Shown: positions 55,078 to 64,000, numbered from the stretch's first letter. The stretch is 64,000 nucleotides of DNA from Sphingobium boeckii (GCF_014199215.1 NZ_JACIJC010000001.1:1-64000), one strand, 5' to 3'. Numbers and translations are program-made. Notes: generated from the sequence alone by a model not told the origin.

Positions 55078-55716
55078 GTGGCCGAGCGTAGCACGGATGC
55101 AACACTATCGGACCCGCCGCCGACCAGCGCCGCGAAAACCCCCCGCACCGAACGCGGCCGCAAGACGCTACGCGCGATCCTCGACGCGGCTGCGGTGGAA
55201 TTTGGCGAAAAGGGATTTCACGACGGCTCGATCAGCGGCATCACCCAGCGCGCGGGGGTCGCACTCGGCAGCTTCTACACCTATTTCGATTCGAAGGATG
55301 AGGTGTTCCGCGCCTTGGTGCGCGACATGAGCGCGCAGGTCCGCGATCATGTCGGCCCGCATGTGCTGGCGGCGGCGGACGAACTGGCCGCGGAAAAGGC
55401 GGGTCTGAAGACCTTTCTGGAATTTGTGCGGCAGCATAAGGAAATCTACCGGATCATCGACGAATCCGAATTCGTCGATCAGGAGAGCTATCGTCAGCAT
55501 TACGAAACATCCGTCCAGCGGATCGATGCCCGGCTGAAAGCGGGCGCGGCGCGCGGCGAGGTGCGCGCCGATGTGAACGAAGTTCATGCCTGGGCGATCA
55601 TGGGGATGAATGTATTTCTCGGCTTGCGCTACGGCGTGTGGGACGAGAACACCCCGACCGAAGACGTGGCCGCGATCGCCAATGACATGCTCAGACGCGG
55701 GCTCGCGCCAGATTGA
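55078..55716 (+). CDS. TetR/AcrR-family regulator
   Basis: This 212-residue regulator starts with a GTG preceded by AGGAGAG. The helix-turn-helix reads RAILDAAAVEFGEKGFHDGSISGITQRAGVALGSFYTYFDSKDEVFRALV at residues 33-82, followed by a helical ligand-binding domain. It is placed divergently to the receptor-MFS operon, which it most likely represses until the transported compound or a derivative is bound. An N-terminal Pro/Thr-rich arm (DPPPTSAAKTPRTERGRK) of 30 residues is longer than usual. It abuts the convergent metW gene. Confidence 0.92.
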   Translation: MAERSTDATLSDPPPTSAAKTPRTERGRKTLRAILDAAAVEFGEKGFHDGSISGITQRAGVALGSFYTYFDSKDEVFRALVRDMSAQVRDHVGPHVLAAADELAAEKAGLKTFLEFVRQHKEIYRIIDESEFVDQESYRQHYETSVQRIDARLKAGAARGEVRADVNEVHAWAIMGMNVFLGLRYGVWDENTPTEDVAAIANDMLRRGLAPD

Positions 55717-56307
55717 TCAGCGCTGGAGCAGGAATACCGCATGTTCCGCGCGAAAATTTGCCGCAGCGGCGGTCGTCGCTTTGTCTCCGTTCAAAAACCA
55801 TGCGCCTTCGACCGTGATCCCGCGCTCTTTCAGCAGCGCCCGGAAATCGTCGATCGTAACATGATGGATGTTGGGCGTTTCATACCAGGCGACCGGCAAC
55901 AGCCGGGTCACGGGCATCCTTCCGCCCCATAATAATGACAGCCGCACGCGCCAATGCGCAAAATTGGGGAAGGACACGAAGGCCTGTCGCCCAATCCGCA
56001 GAAGCTGTTCGAGCACCAGATCAGGCCGCATCGTGGTCTGCAGCGTCTGGCTGAGGATCGCATAATCGAAGCTGTCATCGGGATAATCCACCAGATCGGC
56101 CTCGGCATTGCCCTGAATGACGGATAGTCCGCGCGCGACCGCCGACGATACATTTTCCGGATCGATTTCCAGCCCGCGCGCATCGACGCCCAGCCGATCG
56201 CGCAGCACCGCCATCAGCGCGCCATCGCCACAGCCGACATCGAGCACGCGCGCGCCCTGCGCGACATTGGCGGCGATCACCGCCAGATCGGGGCGCAAGT
56301 CGCTCAT
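55717..56307 (-). CDS. metW: Methionine biosynthesis protein MetW
   Basis: The 196-residue methyltransferase-fold protein starts [35 protein letters not shown], the typical MetW beginning with the SAM-binding glycine motif, and continues with [39 protein letters not shown]. MetW partners MetX in many alphaproteobacteria and helps make O-acyl-homoserine. Its start overlaps the metX stop by ATGA, so the two proteins are coupled. Confidence 0.95.
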   Translation of the reverse strand: MSDLRPDLAVIAANVAQGARVLDVGCGDGALMAVLRDRLGVDARGLEIDPENVSSAVARGLSVIQGNAEADLVDYPDDSFDYAILSQTLQTTMRPDLVLEQLLRIGRQAFVSFPNFAHWRVRLSLLWGGRMPVTRLLPVAWYETPNIHHVTIDDFRALLKERGITVEGAWFLNGDKATTAAAANFRAEHAVFLLQR

Positions 56308-57428
56308 CGGCTTTCCCCAGCCCTCAAAAAACCATCCGCGATCCGGTTCAATTCGGGCGATTCCAGCAGGAATGCGTCATGGCCGAACGGACTCTTGAGT
56401 TCGACGAAGCTGACCGGCGCGCCCGCCGCATTCAGCGCATGGACGATCGCCCGCGATTCGGCGGTCGGATAAAGCCAGTCCGTATCGAAACTGATCAGGC
56501 AGAAACGCGCGCGGCTGGCTTTGAAGGCATGGGCCAGATGCCCGCCATGCTCTTCCGCCAGATCGAAATAATCCATGGCGCGGGTGATGTAGAGATAGGA
56601 ATTGGCGTCGAACCTATCCGTGAAGCTCAATCCCTGATGACGCAAATAGCTTTCGATCTGGAAATCAGCATCGAATCCGAACGTCTTGGCATCCCGCCCC
56701 TGCAGCTTGCGCCCGAATTTCTCGGTCAGCCCCGCTTCGGACAGATAGGTGATGTGCGCGGCCATGCGCGCGACCGCAAGGCCCGCGCTGGGCGGATCGG
56801 CATCGGCGTAATAATCTCCGCCACGCCATTTGGGATCGGCCATGATCGCCTGACGCCCCACCTCGTGGAACGCGATGTTCTGCGCCGAATGCCGCGCGGT
56901 AGAGGCGATGACCAGCGCGGCCTCGACACGATCGGGATAGGTCGCCGGCCAGGACAGCGCCTGCATCCCGCCCATAGAGCCGCCGACGACCGCGTGGAGC
57001 CGATCGACGCCCAGATGATCGAGCAGCATCGCCTGCGCGCGCACCATATCCCTGATCGTGATCACGGGAAAACGCATTCCATAGGCCGTCAGGGAAGAGG
57101 GCTCGATCGCCGCCGGGCCGGATGACCCCATGCAGCTTCCCAGCACATTGGCGCAGATGATGAAATGCCGCGCCGGATCGATCGGCTTGCCGGGGCCGAC
57201 CATCCGCGTCCACCAGCCGGGCTTGCCCGTGGTGGGGTGAACCGACGCCACATATTGATCCCCGGTCAGCGCGTGACAGATCAGGATCGCGTTCGATTTG
57301 TCTGCATTGAGCAGACCGTAGGTTTCATAAGCGATTTCGACAGGCGACAGTTTGGCACCGCTATCCAGCAAGAGCGGACCGGGCAGGGAAACGGTGCGGG
57401 AAAGCCCGAAACGGGCGTCGTCGATCAT
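56304..57428 (-). CDS. metX: Homoserine O-acyltransferase MetX
   Basis: This 374-residue alpha/beta-hydrolase-fold enzyme activates homoserine with an acyl-CoA in methionine synthesis. The nucleophile Ser151 is in [14 protein letters not shown], the acid Asp and His in the C-terminal part ([11 protein letters not shown]). [17 protein letters not shown] is also diagnostic. Whether it uses acetyl-CoA or succinyl-CoA cannot be read from the sequence with certainty. I searched the 111-bp leader by eye for a SAM-II riboswitch and did not find one. Confidence 0.95.
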   Translation of the reverse strand: MIDDARFGLSRTVSLPGPLLLDSGAKLSPVEIAYETYGLLNADKSNAILICHALTGDQYVASVHPTTGKPGWWTRMVGPGKPIDPARHFIICANVLGSCMGSSGPAAIEPSSLTAYGMRFPVITIRDMVRAQAMLLDHLGVDRLHAVVGGSMGGMQALSWPATYPDRVEAALVIASTARHSAQNIAFHEVGRQAIMADPKWRGGDYYADADPPSAGLAVARMAAHITYLSEAGLTEKFGRKLQGRDAKTFGFDADFQIESYLRHQGLSFTDRFDANSYLYITRAMDYFDLAEEHGGHLAHAFKASRARFCLISFDTDWLYPTAESRAIVHALNAAGAPVSFVELKSPFGHDAFLLESPELNRIADGFLRAGESR

Positions 57429-57539
57429 GCCATGCTGTTAGGGCCGCCGGGCGCGCGCTTCAAGCGGCACATTGCTTTACGTCCGGATTGCCATGATCCT
57501 TGGTTGCGCATCGGGCGTGTTTGGGCCATGCGCCAGCGC

Positions 57540-58652
57540 ATGAACGCACCCGCTCCCGCTCCACAACCCAAGGACTGGATCATGGGCATCGCGCCCTATG
57601 TTCCAGGCCGATCGACCACCGATGACGGCCGCAAGGTCGCCAAGCTCTCGTCCAATGAAAACCCTCTGGGAACGAGTGCAAAAGCCGTCACCGCCTTCGA
57701 CGCGGCGAACGTGTCGCTGTCCCGCTATCCCGATGCGAGCGCGGTGGATCTGCGTGCTGCAATTGGCGCGCAATATGGCCTTGATCCCGCGCGCGTGATC
57801 TATGGCACCGGATCGGACGAAATCCTGCATCTGGCCGCCGGTGCCTTTGCCGGGCAGGGCGATGAAGTGCTGTTCGTGCGCTATGGCTTTTCGGTCTACG
57901 AGATCGCCGCGCGGCGCGTGGGCGCGGTGCCGGTGATCGCGCCTGATCGGGATTACGCGACCGATGTCGATGCCCTGCTCGCGCTGGTCACGCCGCGCAC
58001 GCGCGTGGTCTTCGTGGCCAATCCCAACAATCCCACGGGCACTTATTCGCCGCGTGAGGAGATCGCGCGACTGCACGCCGCTTTGCCCGCTGATGTGCTG
58101 CTGGTGGTGGATCAGGCCTATGCCGAATATCTGGACGTCACCGAATTGGATGGCGCGTTCGAACTGGCGATGACCGCATCCAATGTGCTGGTGACGCGCA
58201 CTTTCTCCAAGATTTACGGGCTGGCGGCAGAGCGTATCGGCTGGGGCTATGCCTCCGCCGCGATCGTTGACGCGCTGCATCGCATTCGCGCGCCATTCAA
58301 CGTGACCGCCGCCGGGCAGAATGCCGCGATCGCCGCGTTGGCGGATAGCGATTTCGTCGATCTCAGCCGCGCGCATAATGCGCAGTGGCTGGCCTGGTTC
58401 ACCGATCAGGTGGGCGCAATGGGCAATTTCGGGCTGCGCGCCATTCCGTCGCGCGCGAATTTCCTGCTCGTGATCTTCGAAGGAAAGCTGACGGCCGAAA
58501 ATGCCTATAAGGGGCTGATGGATCGCGGCTATATCGTCCGCTGGCTGCCGGGGCAGGGGCTTGGCCAGGGTCTGCGCATCACCATCGGCACTGAAGCCGA
58601 AATCCGTGGCGTGGCGACGGCGCTGCGCGCCATGGCGGAGGCGGCGGGCTGA
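57540..58652 (+). CDS. hisC: Histidinol-phosphate aminotransferase
   Basis: This 370-residue PLP enzyme of the HisC family has [31 protein letters not shown] at its start, [33 protein letters not shown] and the PLP lysine in [21 protein letters not shown]. Because the next gene makes tyrosine/arogenate intermediates, it may also work on aromatic oxo acids. The upstream frame to 57165 overlaps metX on the other strand; the ATG at 57540 gives the normal N terminus, with ATG at 57528 as an alternative. It is coupled to tyrA by TGATG. Confidence 0.93.
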   Translation: MNAPAPAPQPKDWIMGIAPYVPGRSTTDDGRKVAKLSSNENPLGTSAKAVTAFDAANVSLSRYPDASAVDLRAAIGAQYGLDPARVIYGTGSDEILHLAAGAFAGQGDEVLFVRYGFSVYEIAARRVGAVPVIAPDRDYATDVDALLALVTPRTRVVFVANPNNPTGTYSPREEIARLHAALPADVLLVVDQAYAEYLDVTELDGAFELAMTASNVLVTRTFSKIYGLAAERIGWGYASAAIVDALHRIRAPFNVTAAGQNAAIAALADSDFVDLSRAHNAQWLAWFTDQVGAMGNFGLRAIPSRANFLLVIFEGKLTAENAYKGLMDRGYIVRWLPGQGLGQGLRITIGTEAEIRGVATALRAMAEAAG

Positions 58653-59560
58653 TGCTGCCCTTCGCGCGCGTCACCGTGATCGGCCTGGGCCTGATCGGAT
58701 CCTCGATCCTGCGCGCAGTGCGCGTGCATATGCCGACCGTGCGGCTGACCGGGCACGACGTCGATCCTGATGTGCGCCAGACGGTGCGGGCGCTCGATCT
58801 GTGCGACGATGTGACCGATACAGCGGGCGCGGCGGTGATCGACGCCGATCTTGTCATCCTGTGCGTGCCGGTGGGCATCATGGGCGACGTCGCGGCGGGC
58901 TTTGCCGCCGATCTTCCTGCGGACGCGATCGTGAGCGACGTGGGATCCTGCAAGGCCAGTGTGCAGGCCGCATTGCGGGCGGCGTTGCCCGGTGCCATCG
59001 TCATCCCGGCGCATCCCGTCGCGGGCACGGAGCGCAGCGGTCCGGAAGCGGGTTTTTCCAGCCTGTTCCACAAGCGCTATTGCATCATCACGCCCGAAGA
59101 GGGCGCGGACGAAACCGCCATCGCGCGGCTGGAATCCTTCTGGGAAAAGCTGGGCGCAGACGTAGAGCGGATGGATGCCGCGCATCATGATCTGGTGCTC
59201 GCGGTCACCAGCCATCTGCCGCATCTGATCGCCTACACCATCGTCGGAACGGCATCCGATCTGGAAACCGTGACGCAGAGCGAGGTGATCAAATATTCCG
59301 CCGGCGGTTTCCGCGATTTCACGCGCATCGCCGCCTCCGATCCCACGATGTGGCGTGACGTGTTCCTAGCCAACAAGGATGCCGTGCTGGAGATGCTCCA
59401 GCGCTTTTCGGAGGATCTAAGCGCGCTGCAGCGGGCGATCCGCTGGGACAAGGGCGATGAATTGTTCGAACTGTTCAGCCGCACCCGCGCGGTGCGCCGC
59501 AGCATCATCGAGCAGGGGCAGGATGATGCCAGGGAAGATTTCGGGCGCACCCACGAATAA
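58652..59560 (+). CDS. tyrA: Prephenate/arogenate dehydrogenase
   Basis: This 302-residue NAD(P)-dependent dehydrogenase of tyrosine synthesis begins LPFARVTVIGLGLIGSSILRAVRV (Rossmann motif), followed by ILCVPVGIMGDVAAG, PAHPVAGTERSGPEAGFSSLFHKRYCIITP (substrate-site histidine region), HHDLVLAVTSHLPHLIAYTIV and SAGGFRDFTRIAASDPTMWRDVFLANKDA. Prephenate and arogenate types cannot be told apart by eye; TyrC-type is possible. The ATG overlaps the hisC stop. It converges with plsC. Confidence 0.94.
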   Translation: MLPFARVTVIGLGLIGSSILRAVRVHMPTVRLTGHDVDPDVRQTVRALDLCDDVTDTAGAAVIDADLVILCVPVGIMGDVAAGFAADLPADAIVSDVGSCKASVQAALRAALPGAIVIPAHPVAGTERSGPEAGFSSLFHKRYCIITPEEGADETAIARLESFWEKLGADVERMDAAHHDLVLAVTSHLPHLIAYTIVGTASDLETVTQSEVIKYSAGGFRDFTRIAASDPTMWRDVFLANKDAVLEMLQRFSEDLSALQRAIRWDKGDELFELFSRTRAVRRSIIEQGQDDAREDFGRTHE

Positions 59561-59566
59561 GCGGCG

Positions 59567-60262
59567 TCACGCGCCGTCGTTCAGCACATTGATCTCGCGG
59601 TGCACGATCGCTTCCGCCTCGGCCCGGTCCATGCCGGGCGGGATGACGTCCCCGAAGCGAAAGGTGATCACGCCGGGGCGCTTGACGAAACTGTGCCGGG
59701 GCGAGAGCCGGCCGCTATCCATCGCCACGGGCACCACCGGCAACCCGATCTGGCGATAGAGCCCCGCAAAGCCCGCGCGGAGCGGCGGGGATTCGCCATG
59801 TGGCACGCGCGTGCCTTCGGGAAAGATCACGAGCGAACGGCCCTCCGCCGCCGATGCCTTGGCCGCCTTGATCAGCAACCGCAGCGCCTTGGCCCCGCCA
59901 TCGCGGTCGATCGGGATCACGCCATGCAAGGTGGCAACCCGGCCCCATAAGGGAATATCGGTCAGCTCCTTCTTCACCAGCACGGCGGGATCGCGGAATA
60001 GCACCAGCACTTCCACCGTCTCGAACATGGATTCATGCTTGATCGCATAGAGCACCGGATAATCCGGGATCACGCCCTCGACGCGAACCTCGATTTTCAG
60101 GATATGGCGCGCGCACCAATGATGGAGCTGCGCCCAGATTCTACCCGCATGGCGAACGCCTTTGGAGCCGAAAGGAGCAGCCACCAGCCCGTAAAAAATG
60201 GGTACAAGGCTGCCGATGTAGAACACCAGCGCAAACAGCGCGGACCGAACGGCCATTATCAT
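59567..60262 (-). CDS. plsC: 1-acyl-sn-glycerol-3-phosphate acyltransferase (PlsC family)
   Basis: This 231-residue membrane-bound acyltransferase transfers a second acyl chain to lysophosphatidate. An N-terminal hydrophobic helix precedes the catalytic motif YAIKHESMFETVEVL, which reads H-x4-E where most family members have H-x4-D; alphaproteobacterial members often have this form. The FPEGTR substrate motif is present (LVIFPEGTRVPHGE). It is the last gene of the ftsE-ftsX-ydcF-plsC cluster, 4 bp after the ydcF gene. Confidence 0.92.
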   Translation of the reverse strand: MIMAVRSALFALVFYIGSLVPIFYGLVAAPFGSKGVRHAGRIWAQLHHWCARHILKIEVRVEGVIPDYPVLYAIKHESMFETVEVLVLFRDPAVLVKKELTDIPLWGRVATLHGVIPIDRDGGAKALRLLIKAAKASAAEGRSLVIFPEGTRVPHGESPPLRAGFAGLYRQIGLPVVPVAMDSGRLSPRHSFVKRPGVITFRFGDVIPPGMDRAEAEAIVHREINVLNDGA

Positions 60263-60266
60263 CGGA

Positions 60267-60797
60267 TCAAAGCCCCACCAGCGCAGCGATTCGGCTCAGC
60301 AGATATTTGTGATATTCCTTGAACAACACATAAAACCCCGGATCACTTTTCACTGCATCCCCCGTCACGTCCACCTGTCCATCCAGCACGCGCGCGAGCT
60401 CGAACCGGGCACGACGCATGTGCCAGTCGGTCGTCACCAGGCGGATGGTGCTGTATTTCTTCGCCTTGAGCCAGGCCGCGGTCTCCAGCGCGTTGGACCG
60501 GGTATCCACCGCTTCATGCCCCAGATCGATGCAGCAATCGTACAATGCGATCGGGGCGTTGGTGAGATTGGCCAATTCGCGCGGCTTCACATCGCGATTG
60601 ACCCCGGACACCAGCATCGCCTCTGCCTTGCCGGCCTTGAGCATCGTCAGGCCGCGCTCGATCCGCCCCGGCCCGCCGGTGAGCACCACGATCGCATCCG
60701 TCTTTTCGCCATCCGCCGGGCGCGGCAGCCAGATGACGAAGGCGGCAAAGCCAAGCGCCCAGATCAGCGGCACGATCGAGAGGATACGTTTGATCAC
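60267..60797 (-). CDS. YdcF/SanA-like DUF218 membrane protein
   Basis: The 176-residue product starts with a GTG that overlaps the ftsX stop by 4 bp. After an N-terminal membrane segment (ILSIVPLIWALGFAAFVIWL) comes the DUF218 domain: DAIVVLTGGPGRIERGLTMLKAG, VDTRSNALETAAWLKAKKYSTIRLVTTDWHMRRARFELARV. DUF218 proteins are implicated in cell-envelope integrity; the activity is unknown. The upstream in-frame extension to 60890 lies within ftsX. Position between ftsX and plsC fits an envelope function. Confidence 0.88.
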   Translation of the reverse strand: MIKRILSIVPLIWALGFAAFVIWLPRPADGEKTDAIVVLTGGPGRIERGLTMLKAGKAEAMLVSGVNRDVKPRELANLTNAPIALYDCCIDLGHEAVDTRSNALETAAWLKAKKYSTIRLVTTDWHMRRARFELARVLDGQVDVTGDAVKSDPGFYVLFKEYHKYLLSRIAALVGL

Positions 60798-61690
60798 AGC
60801 ATCTTCCGCAAAGTGCGGATCACAGTGATCCGCGCCGCAATGGTGGCGAGCAGTCCCCCCGCCAGCGGCAATATCAAGATAAGCGCCCAAGCCCGCAAAC
60901 CAAGCCCGACCGATCCGAGCAATTCCGATCCGATCGCGTCCAGCCGGTGGCCAAGCACCAGCATCACGATCACCGCCAGCACGAGACCGATCGCACCGCC
61001 GAACAACGCATCCAGCGCGATCCGGCGCTGAAACAGGCGCGCGATCTGAACATCGGTGGCACCCATCAGGTGCATCACGTCAATCGTCGCCCGATGTGTG
61101 TTAAGCGCAGCGCGCGCCGCCAGCACTACGGCGGCAGCGGTGGCCATGGCCATCATCAGCACCAACGTCATCGACAACCATTGCAGCGATCCGATCAGTC
61201 CGGCGAGCGGCGCAAGCCATTGTGCATGACGATCGACCCGAGCGCCGGGGACCGCTTCGTGCACGGCCTGCTCGATATCGGCGATATCCTTGTCGCCCGT
61301 GCGTGACACCGTGACGTCGATCAGCGCGGGCACCGGGAGCGCGTCACCGCCAAGGCCTTCTCCACCCAGCCAAGGCGCGAGCAGCGCGTTCATTTCCTTT
61401 TCATCGAGCCGATCGACGGATTGCACCCCGGCAAGCCCATCCAGCGCCTCCATCACATCGCGCGCCTGCGCATCGCGGCGCTTGGCATTGGCTTCCACGA
61501 TCTGCACCGTGAGCTTGCCCGCCAGATCGCGCCCCAGGCCGTCCGCCGCTTCACCCAGGCCAAGCCCGGCAGCGACGGCAAGCGCGGTGAGAAACATCAT
61601 GATCGCGATCACCCAGGGCATCGGTCCTGCAAACCGCCCTTCCGGCAGCAGCCGGCGATCCGATGCGGAAGCACGCCATGAAAAGCTCAT
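60794..61690 (-). CDS. ftsX: Cell-division protein FtsX
   Basis: This 298-residue permease-like subunit of the FtsEX complex has four membrane segments (one after the N terminus, about residues 25-45, and three in the C-terminal 130 residues). A periplasmic loop lies between the first two (AKRRDAQARDVMEALDGLAGVQSVDRLDEKEMNALL...). FtsEX activates peptidoglycan hydrolases at the division site in response to FtsE ATPase. The family-typical VMHLMGATDVQIARLFQRR is seen. It overlaps ftsE by 4 bp upstream and the DUF218 gene downstream. Confidence 0.94.
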   Translation of the reverse strand: MSFSWRASASDRRLLPEGRFAGPMPWVIAIMMFLTALAVAAGLGLGEAADGLGRDLAGKLTVQIVEANAKRRDAQARDVMEALDGLAGVQSVDRLDEKEMNALLAPWLGGEGLGGDALPVPALIDVTVSRTGDKDIADIEQAVHEAVPGARVDRHAQWLAPLAGLIGSLQWLSMTLVLMMAMATAAAVVLAARAALNTHRATIDVMHLMGATDVQIARLFQRRIALDALFGGAIGLVLAVIVMLVLGHRLDAIGSELLGSVGLGLRAWALILILPLAGGLLATIAARITVIRTLRKML

Positions 61691-62406
61691 CTGTTCTGCC
61701 CGTCTTCCGGCGGGCGGGGTGGATAGCGCAATGCACCCGTCGGATCGGAGAGGCGACCGCGGTCGAGCCGCATCATGTTGGCATTCTGGATCCGGCTGAG
61801 CAGATGGATATCATGCGTCGCCACCACGATCGTCGTGCCGAGTTTGTTCAGCCCTTCGAACAGATGCAGCAGCCGCGCCGCCATATCCGGATCGACGTTG
61901 CCGGTCGGTTCGTCGGCCACCAGCAGGTCCGGCCGCCCAATCACCGCACGGGCGATGGCGACCCGCTGCTGTTCGCCGCCCGACAGCGTGGCGGGGCGCG
62001 CGCTGGCGCGATCGCCCAGCCCCACCCAGGACAGCATTTCATTCACCGGTGCCTGGATATCCTTATCTTCCATCCCGCCAATCCGCAGCGGCAACGCGAT
62101 ATTGTCGAATGCCGAAAGGTGCGGCACGAGCCGGAAATCCTGGAACACCACACCGATGCGACGGCGTAGCCCCGGCAGCCGCTTGCGCGGCAGCATCACG
62201 GCATCCTCGCCAAATAGCCGGATCAGACCACGGCTGGGGCGTTGGGAGAGATAAAGCAGCTTCAGCAGCGAGGTTTTCCCCGCGCCGGAAGGGCCGGTGA
62301 GGAAATAAAAGGAGCCGCGGGCCAGGCTGAAACTGACGTCGGACAGCGTTTCAGCGCCCGTGCCATAGCGCAGGCCGACATTTTCGAACTGCACGATGCT
62401 GGTCAT
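61687..62406 (-). CDS. ftsE: Cell-division ATP-binding protein FtsE
   Basis: This 239-residue ABC ATPase has Walker [16 protein letters not shown], the signature [14 protein letters not shown] and Walker [14 protein letters not shown]. FtsE starts [24 protein letters not shown]. The ATG at 62406 is the family start; the frame runs open to 62532 but no ribosome site supports a longer protein. It heads the operon ftsE-ftsX-ydcF-plsC and is divergent from the zinc-ribbon gene, with 192 bp between. Confidence 0.96.
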   Translation of the reverse strand: MTSIVQFENVGLRYGTGAETLSDVSFSLARGSFYFLTGPSGAGKTSLLKLLYLSQRPSRGLIRLFGEDAVMLPRKRLPGLRRRIGVVFQDFRLVPHLSAFDNIALPLRIGGMEDKDIQAPVNEMLSWVGLGDRASARPATLSGGEQQRVAIARAVIGRPDLLVADEPTGNVDPDMAARLLHLFEGLNKLGTTIVVATHDIHLLSRIQNANMMRLDRGRLSDPTGALRYPPRPPEDGQNR

Positions 62407-62598
62407 GCGGCCCGATCCGCTCCCTTTGCCCCAAGGCCCGAATGCCCCTGAAGCGCCATCGCACAGCAAACTCGCCCCCGTAAAGCACATGTTATTGCCA
62501 AAATGCGCCTCCACCCCCCTCTTTGCTTGCAAGATGCGCAGCCAACGTGTTTAGAATGTTACAGTGAGTAGCGCGCGCGAGATGGACCCAAGGCCCAA

Positions 62599-63354
62599 AT
62601 GATCCTCACATGCCCCGAATGCCGGACCCGATATCTCGTCCCAGACACTGCCATTGGCGGTACGGGACGCACGGTTCGCTGCGCTTCATGCCGTCATAGC
62701 TGGTTCCAGGAACCTGCGTTGCTCGATAGCCCCGCCTCAGCGGAAACGGCGGCGCTGCCGGCACCCGAACCGCAGCCATTCGCCGCATCACCCGCACCTT
62801 CGATGCCCGCGCCGCCGCCGTTGCCCGAGATCGATCGGCCGTCGTTGGCCGCATCGACAGCGCCACAAGCCGAAGAACCCGGTTATGATGCCTTTGCGCA
62901 TGAGCCGCCGTTCAAGCCGCGCCGCAATCCCGCACGGCGCTGGACCTTCGCCGCCGCCGCCGCCGCCGTGGTGATGGTTGGCGGGCTGGGCGCGGTTCAG
63001 TTTTTCGGCACCCCTGGCCTGGCAAGCTGGTTGGGGCTGCAATCGGCCGAGGTGGATATTCCGCTGCAACTCGATGTGCCGCGCAAACCCATCCGCACAC
63101 AGCAGCCTAGCGGCAACGAGCTGTTCGCGGTGTCCGGCCGCATCATCAATCCCACGGACCAGGCCCAGATCGTGCCCGATATTCTCGCCGAGCTGCGCGA
63201 TTCATCGGGTCGTGTGGTGTATGGCTGGCGGATCACCCCGCCCGTCCGCCGTCTGCCGCCCAAGGGATCGGCCCCGTTCGATAGCGCGGAGATGGATGTC
63301 CCGCGCACCGCGGATTCGCTGAACCTGAGCTTTTCGGGCGCGCCCGCGGGCTGA
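62599..63354 (+). CDS. Zinc-ribbon membrane protein (MJ0042 type)
   Basis: This 251-residue protein begins with a zinc ribbon (CPEC at residues 5-8, CASC at 28-31; [20 protein letters not shown]...[14 protein letters not shown]), followed by a proline-rich linker. A membrane segment lies at about 113-135 ([24 protein letters not shown]), and a C-terminal domain follows ([57 protein letters not shown]), which fits the DUF3426 domain usually paired with the ribbon. Such proteins are common next to ftsEX and probably membrane regulators or assembly factors; the function is unknown. Confidence 0.85.
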   Translation: MILTCPECRTRYLVPDTAIGGTGRTVRCASCRHSWFQEPALLDSPASAETAALPAPEPQPFAASPAPSMPAPPPLPEIDRPSLAASTAPQAEEPGYDAFAHEPPFKPRRNPARRWTFAAAAAAVVMVGGLGAVQFFGTPGLASWLGLQSAEVDIPLQLDVPRKPIRTQQPSGNELFAVSGRIINPTDQAQIVPDILAELRDSSGRVVYGWRITPPVRRLPPKGSAPFDSAEMDVPRTADSLNLSFSGAPAG

Positions 63355-63485
63355 TCCGCGGCGGAAACGGCGTTAACGGGGCTGGTCTTGCACGATAGGC
63401 CTTTCCAAGCCCCGCCCGCTTTGCTAGAGGCCGCGCCTTACCAGACGCCGGGCCGCTTTTTGGGGCATCGGTGGACAAGATCAGT

Positions 63486-63572
63486 GCGGTCGTGGCGGAA
63501 CTGGTAGACGCGCAACGTTGAGGTCGTTGTGGGCGAAAGCCCGTGGAAGTTCGAGTCTTCTCGACCGCACCA
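63486..63572 (+). tRNA. tRNA-Leu(GAG)
   Basis: 87 nt: acceptor GCGGTCG / CGACCGC with discriminator A and encoded CCA, the D-arm GGCGGAACTGGTAGACGC, anticodon stem CAACG / CGTTG with loop TTGAGGT (anticodon GAG), a class II long variable arm and the TTCGAGTCT T-loop. The second tRNA-Leu of the window; there are no integrase genes near it. Confidence 0.97.
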
Positions 63573-63595
63573 ATTTTCTTCTGACATGGTGATCG

Positions 63596-63620
63596 GCAAA
63601 GTCGTCTGAGACGACTTTGC
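63596..63620. terminator. Perfect 11-bp hairpin between the tRNA and the convergent gene
   Basis: GCAAAGTCGTC (63596-63606) pairs with GACGACTTTGC (63610-63620) around a TGA loop. It starts 24 bp after the tRNA-Leu end and touches the stop codon of the convergent gene. There is no long T-tract. The 20-mer within it also lies inside the MFS gene. Confidence 0.55.
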
Positions 63621-64000
63621 TACTCGCCCGCTGCGGTTCGCAATATCATCGGATCGACGGGCACCGCGCCCAGATTGACGCTCGGCTGCCGATCGCCGAC
63701 CTGCGCGATTTTCGCGAGCAAAGGGCTCAACTTGGCGGCGTCCGCAGCGATTTTGCCGATGCGTAGCGTGTAGCGGCCGTAAGGCACGCCTTCGAACAGA
63801 AAATAGCCGTCGAATTCGCTGCGCGTAACCGCTGCGACACGCCCTTCCACGTCGATCAGTTCGATATCAACGCCTTCCAGCAGACCGCCACCCGCCCGGA
63901 CCAGCGTGCCTTCGACCTCGCCGGCGCTGCGCAAGGGCAGATCGACCGCAATGGCAATGCCCGGCCGCGGCGTGACGACCACACCCGGCCCGGCCGGCTG
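63620..64000 (-). CDS. C-terminal part of a secreted or usher-like protein (truncated by window)
   Basis: The minus-strand frame is open to the right edge and ends here with about 127 residues. It reads PGVVVTPRPGIAIAVDLPLRSAGEVEGTLVRAGGGLLEGVDIELIDVEGRVAAVTRSEFDGYFLFEGVPYGRYTLRIGKI...: a beta-sandwich resembling the carboxypeptidase-regulatory or SdrD-B-like domain (FDGYFLFEGVPYGRYTLRI). Proteins with this tail include pilus ushers of the alternative chaperone-usher type. The main part lies outside the window, so the family is not settled. Confidence 0.55.
   Translation of the reverse strand, partial: QPAGPGVVVTPRPGIAIAVDLPLRSAGEVEGTLVRAGGGLLEGVDIELIDVEGRVAAVTRSEFDGYFLFEGVPYGRYTLRIGKIAADAAKLSPLLAKIAQVGDRQPSVNLGAVPVDPMILRTAAGE

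Noticed and set aside
57429-57539. Possible SAM-II riboswitch in front of metX
   Set aside because: I looked for the conserved GCUAAA/pseudoknot pattern; only a loose TAAAGC is present and no plausible stem. The gap is also shared with the hisC start.

Overview
The window is a GC-rich chromosomal segment of an alphaproteobacterium, most likely a member of the Sphingomonadales (Sphingomonas, Sphingobium, Novosphingobium or a relative). The clues are a PEPxxWA-CTERM exosortase substrate, a UrcA-family secreted protein, a TonB-dependent receptor paired with an MFS transporter, a HisN-type histidinol phosphatase, an NDUFA9-like Rossmann protein, MetW beside MetX, and unusually dense essential housekeeping genes. 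The species cannot be fixed from the sequence alone.

Layout. (1) 1-5397 is the end of an integrated genomic island. It holds an ArdC-like antirestriction gene broken at its HELGH motif, an AlpA-like regulator, an AbiEi/AbiEii toxin-antitoxin pair and a P4-type tyrosine integrase. The island abuts the 3' end of a tRNA-Leu(CAG) gene, the classic attachment site, and continues leftwards out of the window. (2) 5.4-16.5 kb: an NDUFA9-like protein, uppP, the glutamate synthase operon in the order gltD - DUF2059 - gltB with ATGA overlaps at both junctions, two uncharacterised proteins and a glutathione S-transferase. (3) 16.5-29.7 kb: ubiG, divergent lysC and a nitronate-monooxygenase-like gene, a PEPxxWA-CTERM protein, ptsP, a RodZ-like protein, cpoB-like, tilS, ftsH and a DUF3800 gene. 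(4) 29.5-35.5 kb: a LytS/LytTR two-component pair, UrcA, a transglutaminase-like protein, a cupin-8/JmjC-like protein and a cell-wall hydrolase. (5) 35.5-43.1 kb: gltX, nadE, prs, a VOC protein, hisN and a large AsmA-like protein. (6) 43.2-51.3 kb: the translation block rpmI-rplT / pheS-pheT, split by a GIY-YIG nuclease gene flanked by 30-bp inverted hairpin repeats. An HExxH protein and an aldose-epimerase-like protein follow pheT in a chain of overlapping genes, and then prfC. (7) 51.3-57.4 kb: a TonB receptor -> MFS operon facing a TetR regulator with a shared palindrome, then metX-metW. (8) 57.5-64 kb: hisC-tyrA, the ftsE-ftsX-ydcF-plsC operon, a zinc-ribbon membrane protein, tRNA-Leu(GAG) and the C-terminal part of a secreted or pilus-usher-like protein.

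Several convergent gene ends carry short dispersed repeats made of two inverted hairpin units whose stems vary by compensatory base changes, as in REP/BIME doublets. One family (16.44-16.53 kb) shares its outer CGTCAY...RTCYAT ends with the repeats that flank the GIY-YIG gene. This suggests a REP-like repeat system with a possible GIY-YIG partner, which is the most interesting observation here. The second is the decayed ArdC gene with three ATTATGCC repeats at its breakpoint. All identifications come from reading the translated proteins and motifs; no database search was run.
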